DNA of 64,000 nt from Enoplolaimus lenunculus (taxonomy: Eukaryota > Nematoda > Enoplea > Enoplida > Thoracostomopsidae). The translations under genes and the position numbers were made by a program. The notes below the pieces were generated by a model. The model saw nothing but the letters and a program-made list of their open reading frames with translations. It was not told the DNA's origin and did no database searches. Below, piece after piece: positions 34,901 to 46,900 of the stretch; within the stretch, counting starts at the first letter, position 1; every line of letters begins with the position of its first letter. Location: positions 1 through 64,000 of the forward strand of contig JASANG010003732.1 in the NCBI GenBank assembly GCA_030248215.1. The letters are read 5' to 3'.

Positions 34901-37900
34901 CAAAAACAGAAATCGGAACAGGAACAGAAACCGGAATTTGAAAATAATTTCCGTGACCGAATTACTGTTGTACTTTTAAGCAAACTTAGCAAAAAAATTG
35001 CTTGAGTGATTTTTCAGCTATTTCATCCTCAAATTTTGCGAAAACCCATCAGAAGAGCCAGTTTATTAACGCAATTGAAGAATTGCAACAACCGTAGTTT
35101 CGAAATAACAAATTTTTAAAAACAAAGTTTCCCGTATTTAAACGATTGTGAATAATTTGCCAAAAACCGAAATAATTTCGGTTCCTTTATCTTTCAATGT
35201 AGGAACAGGAATTGAATTTTTGCAGGAATTCCAGTTGAACCCTGGAATCGATTTAAATTTCAGTTAATGCCGCTGACAACAAACAGCGAGATTCCAAAAT
35301 GAATGCGATACGTGTTACTATTGATCAGTAAGTCTGCTGATGCAGGTTTCGTATGTTTGAAATGCACAGTGTGGTGTGTTTGTAGCAATGTATATTTTAA
35401 CGTGGACTGTTATTTTGTTATAATCGTTTGGATTTAGAGTAATTTCGAAGCATCACGCTGCAATATGTGAAAATCTTTGGTCGGCTGGACAACAATATAT
35501 TTAAAGTATTTAAACATTGGATAACGCTTTATAAATGCTGCTGGCACACACTGGTCACCGTCTAGCGGACGGTGCGCTGGTGGCGCCTTAATATACGTGT
35601 AAATTTTGAGATCGCAAAGCTAATGTAGAAAGATGATATAATGTGAGTTAATTTTAATGATTTGGCTTGTAACTTTGTTTTAGTTTATTCTTGGGTATTG
35701 CCAGTATTTTGGAAATGGAGTCATGCTGTGCTAAAGAATTTGAAACGTTCCTAAGATACAGGACAAAAATCGCAAAGCGGTTTCCCACAAACCACTTTCA
35801 TCCTGGTTACGGCCTTGGTAGTATAGATACGTATTTTGCAATTTATATAACATTTAGAGCAAAAAATGAAATCAGTATTTGGAATAATGGCCGCGGCATA
35901 CCGGTCGTGGAACACAATGTTGAAAAAATGTTTGTGCCGGAAATGATTTTTGGCACGCTCCTAACTTCCTCGAATTTCGATGATAATGAAAGGAAGGTTA
36001 CTGGTCAGTTTCAAATTTTTACTTACAGATTGTGTTGTAATAACTAAACGTGTTGACTAGACTTGTAATCTATTTGAACTAAAATTAATCACGTGCCACG
36101 CAAATTCTCATTTGAGCATATCACTACCATTTTCGTTTATCGCGCTGGATGCTCGGTGCTATTTGACATACTTTGTTGTTTTTGTTGTCTTGCATCAAGT
36201 TTGTTCAGCAATCATGGGATTTTGTAAATATTATTCGGTAGCCCAGCAAGCATTTCAGTAATGCTTTGTTTTGTTTAGTTAATGCGCTGCAATTCAAAAT
36301 TATGTTGGTTTTGATTTTGATGTAACATTTTTCTCTTAGGGGGTCGGAATGGCTTTGGCGCGAAACTTTGCAACATATTTTCAACAAAATTCACAGTTGA
36401 AACTTCGTCTCGTGAGTATAAAAAGTCGTTTAAACAAACATGGACTAATAACATGAATAAAGACGTTCGACCGGAAGAAATGCAGTCGAAAGGCTTGAAA
36501 CCTGTAATCGGCAGTTCATCAGGCGATGATTTCACAAAAATCACTTTTCAGCCCGATTTGAAGGTGGGTACTTTACATAGATACCTTTTCTTATATGCGT
36601 TGCCGATTTAGTGTCTCGGATGTTTATCACCGGATAAGTGTCCTGAATACAGAGCGATCGGAACATTTTGGTTTACTAATATCGGCGTCTTCTACTCAAA
36701 GTGACGGTGCTTAGGCGTTTATTCCAGTGGGATATGTTTAAATTTAGAGGTCGGTTCTGAAAGTGTGCTAGAGGTCGGTTCTGAAAGTGTGCGTTGGTAT
36801 AGAGTTCCTGGTATTTCTATGAATCTGGCATCTCGGTAAAAAGTAACATTCCTTTTTAATTGTGGCAGTCAGTGACTTCGAACAGTTTCGATTCGATCGT
36901 AGCTAGTGAGTTTGTGAGCAATACTGTCATGTACTTTTAACTACATAGTGTACTCGACTTAAATTTTTCATTTTAGCGATTTAAAATGAAAGAACTGGAT
37001 GATGATCACGTCGCGCTACTTTCAAAGCGAGCTTTTGATGTTGCCGGTACAACGCGCGGTGTACGTGTATTTCTTAATGGGACTCGATTACCGGTAAGAT
37101 ATTGGTTTGAAACTTTGGTGTAGAGAATGGAATTTTGTTATGTAAGGAAAATGAATTTTCTGTAAAGCAATTGTGAATTACCAATTATTGACTTGTGGCT
37201 AGAACCAGGGATGGGAGTCTCAATAAAGATGTAGTGACGGAGACAGTCTCAAATTCTTTGAGACTGAGAATTGAGATATGTTGCAAAGTTTCAGGAATTT
37301 TTGCACCAATACCGAAACATTTCGGAAAAATTCTAAATCACTAATTTTGTAGGTCCTATTCTGCTGAAAAACAATAATATAAGATTTAAAAAGAAAACAA
37401 TGTAAATATGGTATATTCGTTTATTTGGCACAAACTATACATTTGAGAACAATCGCATATCAGCGAAACAGACCAACTTTATGTCTTACAATAAAAATTG
37501 TATTGTCGCAGAAATCATATTAATGTTACTGGCAGGCTTCGAACGATTTTGTACTTAAAACTATATAATATTTGAAGTTTCATAAAATACGAACCTCCGG
37601 ATAGGTAGTAAAAGTTTTAGTTCACCACATCCCGGCTGCTGCGAACTCAACATTTTCCTACTTACTTAGACGAACTTACACATATTTACGCGATATCGCG
37701 TTACTAAAGATTCTGTGCTGTGCTCAGCCACTTACTGAATTAAAATCTAGCATGCTTTAAAAATAAGTAACTACTAAATTTACTTCAGGAAAACACATAA
37801 CAATGCTATTAAATAGCATAAAATTTTCATATAACAATAGTAAATATTAAAACAATTTACAACAACTGGCAGTCCTTGCTGGCATCAATTTTGGAGTAGA

Positions 37901-40900
37901 GATCGACCGATTCCGAGATCCGAATCCATGCCGGATCTATGCAATTTTTAAGATCCAGATCCGGTAAAATAAACTACTGGATCTCCGGATCCGAAATTTG
38001 ATATACAAACAAAAACATACCAAAATTGGTGTATGTATTTCAACTATGCGTACGTAATCTAATAAGCACTGTGTGAGCATTAATGCTTTGTTGGAATGTC
38101 TATACGAAATACCTATATAACAAATTGAATATAAAAGTGTATGAATTTGCAAGTTTCATTGCTAGTGATACAAACTGCTTGACTTATACTTATATATACT
38201 TGAAAGTGCAGTAAAATTTAGCAAAACAGTGGACATTCTAGAACAAATGGTTGTAGCAGTAGTACAAACATATTTCTAAGCGTGAGGCTAAAGTTTACCA
38301 TAAAATGCGTGATTCCAATAAGTAGAGTGATTATTAATCAGGAACATATTATTCAGGAATAAGTTTCAAAGTTAACACCTTAATTACATATACGCGGCAG
38401 GGTGCAACCGGAATTACAATTTACCGGAACCGGAACCGGAATTTGAAAATTTTACCGGAACCGGAAAATGAAAAATGCATTTCACCAAAAATTTCATTTT
38501 AATCTTATTTTTTGCTCTATTATTTGTGAAATACCCTTAGTCGAACATAGGTATTTATTTTATTTGTTGTATTTTAGATTTTCATCATCGAATGAAGTGA
38601 AATCCACCATTAATGGCTTATATTCGGGTGTACAAGTGGCTTTCAAAAGAGATTCTTAAAAATTAGCAAAGTTAAGAAAACGGCCAAATTATAATACCGG
38701 AATTTTTAAATCCGGTAAAAATTTACCGGAACCGGAACCGGAAGGTGAAAAAATGCCGGAACCGGAACCGGAATTCCGGTTGCACCCTGATACGTGGAGA
38801 CCATTTTTCTATATTATATACGTTAGGTAATGAAAAATTATCCAGCTGGTAAGATCCGGATCTGGGCTGGATCTGAATTTTAAGATCCGGATCCGGTAAA
38901 TGCAAAATTTTGGATCCGGTCGTTCCCTATTTTGGAGTCTCAGTGGCTAAACCTGAGACTTTTCCAAAGGTGAGACTGAGACTACGCGTGTCTTAGGAAT
39001 TTTCGAAACTTGAGACCGATACTCATATCCCTGGCTAGAATACAAATACACTTGTTTGTTTGATGATTAAGCACACTTTATTATGCTGAATTGTATTTGG
39101 TGTTTTGTTTCTCTGGATACCTACGGTATATTAAAGCGGCAACTATGATTGTTGTTTTAGTGCACTGGTTTCAAGGAGTATACAGAGTTATATTTGAAAG
39201 ATTTGGTAGATGACGATGGCCATCCGGTTAAAAGCGAATATGAAACGGTTAACGCACGATGGGAAGTTGCTGTCACCCATTCGGACAAAGGCTTTCAGCA
39301 AGTCAGCTTTGTCAACAGCATTGCTACAGCGAAAGTATGTTGTTCGGTTTGTTGTTTTTTAAGCACAAAAGATATGTATCGGTTTTAACATTCGAATTAA
39401 GCGCGTTCCTTGGTCATTAATTCCAGAACTGCTTTTCGGTAACGTCGTTAAATTTTTAGCTTTAAATATTATATCGTTTCTGTTGTAGGGCGGTCGACAC
39501 GTTGATCATGTAACAGATCAAGTAGTTACAAAAATAATCGAACATGTTCGTAAACAAATTAAAAAGTCTGGTACGAATATCAAGCCATTTCAGGTAGGAT
39601 TGTTCTTTACTGCAACTAATATAATGGGCCCGTATTAATTATGGTGGCCTGCGATCTAAGCATAAGCCTATGTGACTTCAGTCTCCCAGTAGACAGTCCG
39701 AGGCTTCTATAATTAACATGAGTCAGATTTTTTGAAAGAGTATGTTACATTCGAAGTTGTAGTTTTGAGCATTTGAACATGAGTGTACTGTTTGTATTGC
39801 ACGACAGAAAAAACATAACATATCAAACGTGATAATAAGCAATATAGTGTGTATGTTTTACATATCATTGCAAAACAACCCATTCTTCATTTCCACAGGT
39901 CAAAAATCATCTCTGGGTGTTTGTCAATTGCCTGATTGAAAATCCAGCGTTTGCATCGCAAACGAAAGAAGTACTTACAAGTCTGCCTGATACATTTGGA
40001 TCTAAATGTTCAATTGATGACAAGTTCATCAATAAGGTAGGTAAATGAGCAAAATGGCTAGATGGCAGGGTGGTAACAAAGGTTCGGAATCGGATTCGGC
40101 ACAAATTGGTTCGAATTCGGTTGTGAAAATGCCGAATCCAACAATGTTCTGCTTTATGTGTTTCTTTTTAAGCAATAACCATTTAAAATAACTTGTTATA
40201 TAAATCAATACTTTTTGTTTCAAGACGCACATCTCAGAACTGAGGTCGGGCACGATATATTGAGTTTTAAAATTTATGCGGCTGGCATTGCGTTGATATT
40301 TTGAAACAAATTATACGTATGTCCGAAATTTGCAGCATGCAAGATTCGGTTTCGGATTCGGCAAATTCGCTGAAATCAGATTCGGATTCGGTCAAATCGT
40401 GGTTTCCGTGCCAAGCTGCTAGATGCATGTGTGACTTGTATGTTACGGTGTAACCTCAACAGGAATATGTTTAAAAAATCAGACTTGATACTTGACGTTG
40501 GTGCATTAAATGTTTTCGGGTGATGCTTAAAAAATTCGTCGCCAGCCAGCAGTTTTCGTCTTATTTTTGTGACAATGTACTGTTTTTCATTGATTTCTTT
40601 TCTTAGTAACAATTCCGATTGGGAGGGAGGAGCTGCTGTCCTCTTGGATACGCCACTGGTTGCAGGTAGTGATGAGTTGCAACTGACGGTTTTCATTTAC
40701 TTGCCAAACACTATTTTTGACATTGTTTTAAATGTAATAGTAGCTTTGTTACTGTGCTGTTTAAGGTGATAAAAAATTGTAGAATCGTGGACAACATTAT
40801 GCAGTGGGTGCGGTTTAAACAACAGGTACGTAATAAATATCTCAGTTATATTGTCGTCAAATATTATACCTTGTGTGCATTCCGTATAAGTATTGTTGCT

Positions 40901-43900
40901 ATTACTGAAAACCACCTTGACAGGAACGGGAACTGATAATAAACGAGTTTTGAATGGTAGAAAGTTATTGGATTCGCCTTTAAGTCGCCCTGGTGTCAAA
41001 CGCAATTTTTTGTTGTGCATGAGAGAACTAAGTCTCGAAAATACTTCTTAACTACTGTTTTGTGGAAAATTACATTCTGGTCGAAAACATGAAATTCCTA
41101 CCGTATATTAAAACCACAAACTCCTAAGTTATCCCAAAGGCTTTAGCAGGGTGCAAAGCAGAACTGGATTATAGCGGAATTTCTCAACGACGTCGCATGA
41201 ACAAATTGGCCATATTTTTTCGCTCTGTAAAGCTAAACTACAATCAATTATTGATAAGGTAACATGTCGAAAACAAGTTAATAGATAAATGATGCAGAAT
41301 ATACAACATATAACAACAAGTAGGCCTAAAATTAAAATATGGAAATTTCTATTCCGATTGATTGTGGAATCGGAACTCGTTTTGAATCGGAATTTTAATC
41401 GAAATCGGAATTTCAATTGCACCCTGGGTATAGCTACGTAGTTTACGAAATTAACAAAATTATATTTTTGCATTAGTCACAACTTGACAAAAAATGTCAC
41501 GCTAGCAAGCACTCAAAGCTGCGTGGGATGCCGAAGCTCGAGGACGCGAACGAAGCTGGCTCTAGGAATTCAGACAAATGCACGTTGATTTTAACCGAAG
41601 GGGATTCTGCCAAAACATTAGCTGTCGCTGGATTAGGCGTGATCGGCCGCGACTATTACGGCGTGTTCCCGTTGCGAGGAAAAGTTTTGAACGTACGCGA
41701 AGCCCAACATAAGCAGGTAAGAAGGCGGAGGGGATACGCGAATTTAAAAAAGCAGGGTGGTTTTTAAATCTGACAACAGCTCCAAGGTTTGTGATTACTA
41801 TCAATCAGCGAACAGTGCGTGTAAAAATGTTTTTTGTGTATAACGTGTTATTGTTACGTGGAAAAGTTTTGAACGGACGCGAACTCAACATAAGCAGGCA
41901 TGCGTTTGATGAGGATGGATTTATTTGTAAACCAAACTTCTCTAGTATAACGATTCTTCGGTAATTATTATTAATCACAGTGACGGACGGCGCCCGAACA
42001 CATTTTAAAAGCTTTTAAAAGTATATCGAAACCCTAGCATTCCGGCGCGAATTTTGTTGGCTTTGATTGTTTTTCTGCTGCAACTATGGCGTACATATAT
42101 TTTGTTGGTTGTATTCATTTTGGATCAATTTCTGGTTTCATGCATCGGTCTAGAAAACTTTGGTTTCAACTGGTTATCTGTTTAGGTTATGGAGAACGCA
42201 GAAGTCAACAACGTAATTAAAATCCTCGGATTGCAGTATCGAAAGAAATATGATGTAGGTGTTGAATTTAGTGTGTATATTCTGCGAATTAATTAAAGTA
42301 ACTTTAAGCATTATTGAGAAATTTTATTCAATTTTCAAGATTTATGCTGCTTTCGTTGAAATTGATTTAGCCATAAATATTATTTAATTTATAGCGCATG
42401 TAAGTGCGACGTTTTATGTTAAAATCTTGTTTTTAGACCGACGCCGATCGAAAAACTTTGCGATACGGCAAAGTGATGATAATGACAGATCAAGATCAAG
42501 ACGGTTCGCATATTAAAGGCTTGATTATTAATTTTATTCATCACAATTGGCCATCGCTAATTCGGTCAAATTTCGTTGAAGAGTTTATCACACCGATTGT
42601 CAAGGTAGTTTTACAGAGTGGCGTTGCTTATCGAATGAGATTTGCAAATTTCTGATGGTGTGTTTCTATCCATGAAAAGATGGAATTTAAATAGGTATTT
42701 CTGTACTGGTGATTTGAGATTGGAGCTTTGCTTTTCGAGCAGCGTTTATATCGACTGTTATTTCAGACGCACGTTTTTGGTAAGTTCCTTCTTCCGTTGT
42801 TTCGGGTTAGTTTTGTAACAATTTATATTTGGATTGAACATGAAAAGCACAAAAATTCTAAAATGTTGCAATAGACTAAGAATATGGCCTTTATTTCCCG
42901 GATGTGTTCGCTAAATTTTTCGTGGAAATGTTTAGTGATGTCAAGTTTTGCATTTTTACTCAAATAAAGCTCAACATCTTATGCAGTCTTCCTTGTTATC
43001 TAGTTGCACCCTGGTTTGTAATATGCACTCGTTTCTGTAGCTTCTAGAATTATGTAATGCTTTTACCAATTTTATTGATAAATATAAATTATCTAATTTA
43101 GAGCTCTGCAGTAGTTTATTTTTGTAGGTATCTAAAGGTAACGTCGAAAAATCGATGTACAGCTTGCCTGAATATGAAGAATGGAAGTCCGAAACGCTAG
43201 ACTGGAAGTCGTATAAAATAAAGTATTACAAAGGTGTGAATTTTTAGGATCTGCAGTAATTGAGTGAAGTGAACCTACTTTATGAACCTATGTACATGTT
43301 TATCATCCCTTGAAACCGTGTTGATCACACTGTTCATGGTGTTTGAAGTGCTGCAAATCACGACTAAGAGTTTTTACACACACTGATAGGTTTCAAGCGC
43401 GCAGTATACATAATGTAATTTCTATGTTGTGTGGTTGTTTTTAGGTTTGGGTACATCGACGGCAAAAGAAGCTAAAGAATATTTTAGTGATATGTTACGG
43501 CACCGCATTCCATTCCGCTACGGCGGTACAGACGATGATGCATCAATTGAACTAGCATTTTCAAAGACTCGGGTTGATGACCGAAAGACATGGTTGACAA
43601 ATTTTATGGAAGATCGCAAACGCCGACGCGAACTTGGTCTTCCAGAAGTAATCAATAATGCAAAAAATTACTGATGAAAAATAGGATATGGTGTTCGCTA
43701 GAAATTGAGTCTGATTTTTGAATCTGATAATCCACCGTTAGTTGAAACAAATTTTCGGTGTTCCTGAAATTAACTGTGTCTACATTACTGTATCTTATTA
43801 ATGTTTTACTATGTCTATCGTCTACCATTTTTAAGATTTATTTGTACGAAAAAGATACACGCACAGTGACGTACAAAGACTTCATCAACAAAGAGTTAAT

Positions 43901-46900
43901 ATTGTTCTCGAATATGGACAACGAACGAAGTATTCCATCGTTAATGGACGGTTTTAAACCGGGGCAGCGCAAAGTATTGTTCACATGTTTTAAACGAAAA
44001 TTGAACAAAGAAGTGAAAGTCGCTCAGTTGGTGGGATCTGTTGCAGAAATGTCTGCTTACCATCATGGTGAAGTAAGTTATTGGGTTTAAAATATGAAAA
44101 CCTTAATGAATGAATGTAAAACCATCCGCGGTCCGCAAAGAGTTTGTGTAACTGATTCGATAGCGTCATTGCAAATTTAGAAACATTCAAAAACGTAATG
44201 TGTGTTAATCAGTATTATCGAACGTCAAAAATTAATAATACCTTACGAACAAACAATGTTACCTTTCATCTGAAATCTTCTTTCGGTTTCACAGTGAGCT
44301 GTATAACACCGTGCGATTAAATTGTGAATTTTATAGTTTGATTTTGGAATAGTTTTGGTTGTGATTAAATTCTTTACTATTTTCAGACTTCGCTGTTGGG
44401 AACCGTTGTGAACCTAGCGCAAAATTATGTCGGTAGCAACAACATTAATCTGTTGATGCCTATTGGTCAGTTCGGTACACGATTACTTGGAGGCAAGGAT
44501 TCCGCCAGTGCAAGATATATTTTCACTCACCTGAAGTAAGCGATTTTGGATTTTGTAACAGTTAGTAGGTGTTTTAAAAACGTTACTTTAAGTGATATCT
44601 TCTTACGGATGTATCAACCGGCGGTCAGTGTTTTTCTAACGTAGTTTTGAATCGGAAAACGTAATTTTACACTGAGCCCGATTTTGTTCTCCGATTGTTG
44701 AGGTTTTCGGCTGAATTTGAGAAGTTTGTAATGAACCACGGCTTGTCCGGATATTATTTCCACCGTATAGGCTAGCTGGATAGTAATTTTTACCGCAACC
44801 ATAATCGGATGTTAACCAGATATAGCATCTTAATTTGTGCACTGCAGGAAGTACTTTAGTCTTGCACAAGTGTTTACTGATTGAAAAGTATATTGTTAGC
44901 TTGATTAGTGCAGTTGCAGCAAACTGTCTGGTATTTCCACATGTAAATAACAGTTATATGATGCCTAGGAACTTAACCACAAACATCTGGTATTCGATAT
45001 GTTTATACTGGGTACATGAGGCGAATACGAATGTCTGTTTTTTGCCTGATACCAGACCGGAACAGGATATTCGATCGATCACTAATCTGTACGACTGATT
45101 TTTGTTTTGACTGATATTAAACCGGAACAGGATATCCAGTCGATCGCTGATCTGAACGACAAATTCTTGCTTTTGTTTTCTAGCCCGCTTACACGATGCG
45201 TATTTCCTGAATCCGACGATTACGTACTGCGATACTTGTACGACGATAACCTCCGTATTGAACCGGAATGGTATTGCCCGATCATACCAATGGTTTTGGT
45301 CAATGGCGCCGAAGGAATTGGAACCGCATGGAGCACGAAAGTGCCAAATTATAATCCAGAAGATTTGGTTCGAAACATTCGACATATGCTGGACGGCCAG
45401 GAATTAGAAAAGATGGTAAGTGCATGTTTGAACTTAGAAAATAATTGTTGAAATTTGTTTACTTTTCGTTGTGGACCGTGGATTTTAGATTATTTGAAAT
45501 ACTTTGCTACCGTTGCAGCATGAGAATGCCCGTGTAAAATTGTAGTCAACCTTAATTTTCCAATAGCTGTTACTTGTAATGTTTTAATTTAAGTTGTTAC
45601 TTGTAATGTTTTAATTTAACTTGGAAATCTACATTTGTTCGTTTCCAGTAATTATGCTATCCTTGCTAACTTTGGCTTTAGGTTCAAATACACGTACTGT
45701 CAAATTGCCTGACATATTGGGTTTATTTTAGTTGCCGTGGTATAGAAACTTCCGTGGCGCAATTGATGAAATATCGCAAACTCGATTTGTGTTCAGCGGA
45801 GAAGTTGGTATGCTTGAAAACAACGCATTTGAGATTACCGAATTGCCAGTTGGCACATGGACACAAACATATAAAGAATCCGTCCTCGAACCATATCTGT
45901 ATGGCACTGAAAAGATACCAGTTATTTTGCAGTAAGTTTGTCATTTGTTTACTGTTATATCGTGAGTGCATGTTATGAAATTCGGTGTTTACCGTTTGAT
46001 TCGCTAAGAAATGCTCCAAATAGTTATAAATTATCAATGTAATAATTCGAATTTAATGGTGACTTGGCAGTCAGACCTTGTTATGACGTTGCAAAATCGT
46101 TCGAACAGTGAAGTAGTTCGTGTATGGAATTAAGTTTAGGTAGCATAGTGAATGGTTCTTTTTCCAAAACACCCTTTTACTGAACTTCGATCATTCTCAA
46201 TATTGTTTGTCAGTAGCATTACCGTTTCAGGGATTTCAAAGAATATCACACTGAGGCAACTGTGCGATTTGTGGTCAAAGTATTGCCACAAAAATGGGAC
46301 TCAGTATTAGCAGAAGGCATTCATAAGAAGTTCAAGTTGCAAACAACATTGCTCTGTAACTCTATGGTAAATTTGTTTTAAGCCTTCCTTTAAGCTTTTT
46401 GTTTCATTTTGCTCACAAGGGCCAACGATACCAATTTATTTATTGCCTGAAGTCCTATACTTCGTAGAGTGGCAAAAAAGTTCGGATTCGGCAAAAATTG
46501 ACAGTTCGGTTCGGATTTCGTTGTGAAAAAGTCGAATCCAAGAATATTCGATAATATCTGTTTACATTTTAAACGATAAAAAAATTATATAACATGTTAT
46601 AATCAATATTTATGTTTCGGATCAGAAATCACATAAGTGAGGTCAGGCACGAATATATCAAGGTTTAAAAGTTAGGCGGCTACTATTGCATTGATATTCT
46701 GAAACAAATTATCGATATATCGTAGCATTGCATGATGCAAGGTTCGGCTTTGGATTCGGTGCCACCCTGAAGCACGGAGGAACCGAATTCAGGATTTGAC
46801 CGAGTCTAAATCAATTGCTAATTTGCCGAATCCAAATATTACATATTCCAAATTTCAGGTGTCAGAATATCAACGCAAGGCCAACCACATAACCATTAAA

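Larger units (their letters stand above)
37206..39033. mobile_element. outer hAT-like element in TOP2 intron 8
   Basis: Ends CAGGGATGGGAGTCTCA and GATACTCATATCCCTG, flanked by GCTAGAAC and GCTAGAAT (7 of 8). Subterminal AGACTGAGA words. It has been split by a younger insertion at 37896-38929. Confidence 0.85.
32694..40825 (+). other. TOP2: TOP2 N-gate: GHKL ATPase and transducer domains (exons 3-12)
   Basis: Motifs in order: RPDTYIG (after about 100 extra residues), [20 protein letters not shown], the WNNGRGIPV box, [10 protein letters not shown] near residues 238-247, then QTK at about residues 465-467, whose Lys reaches the ATP gamma-phosphate in this family. In most TOP2 proteins the glycine-rich loop reads GRNGYGAK; here the Tyr (human Tyr165) is Phe243. 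The introns in this part are the most transposon-loaded of the gene. Confidence 0.9.

Noticed and set aside
43836-44535. Ala instead of Pro before the catalytic Arg-Tyr of TOP2 (SASARY) as a defect
   Set aside because: Yeast TOP2 also has Ala at this place, so it is normal variation.
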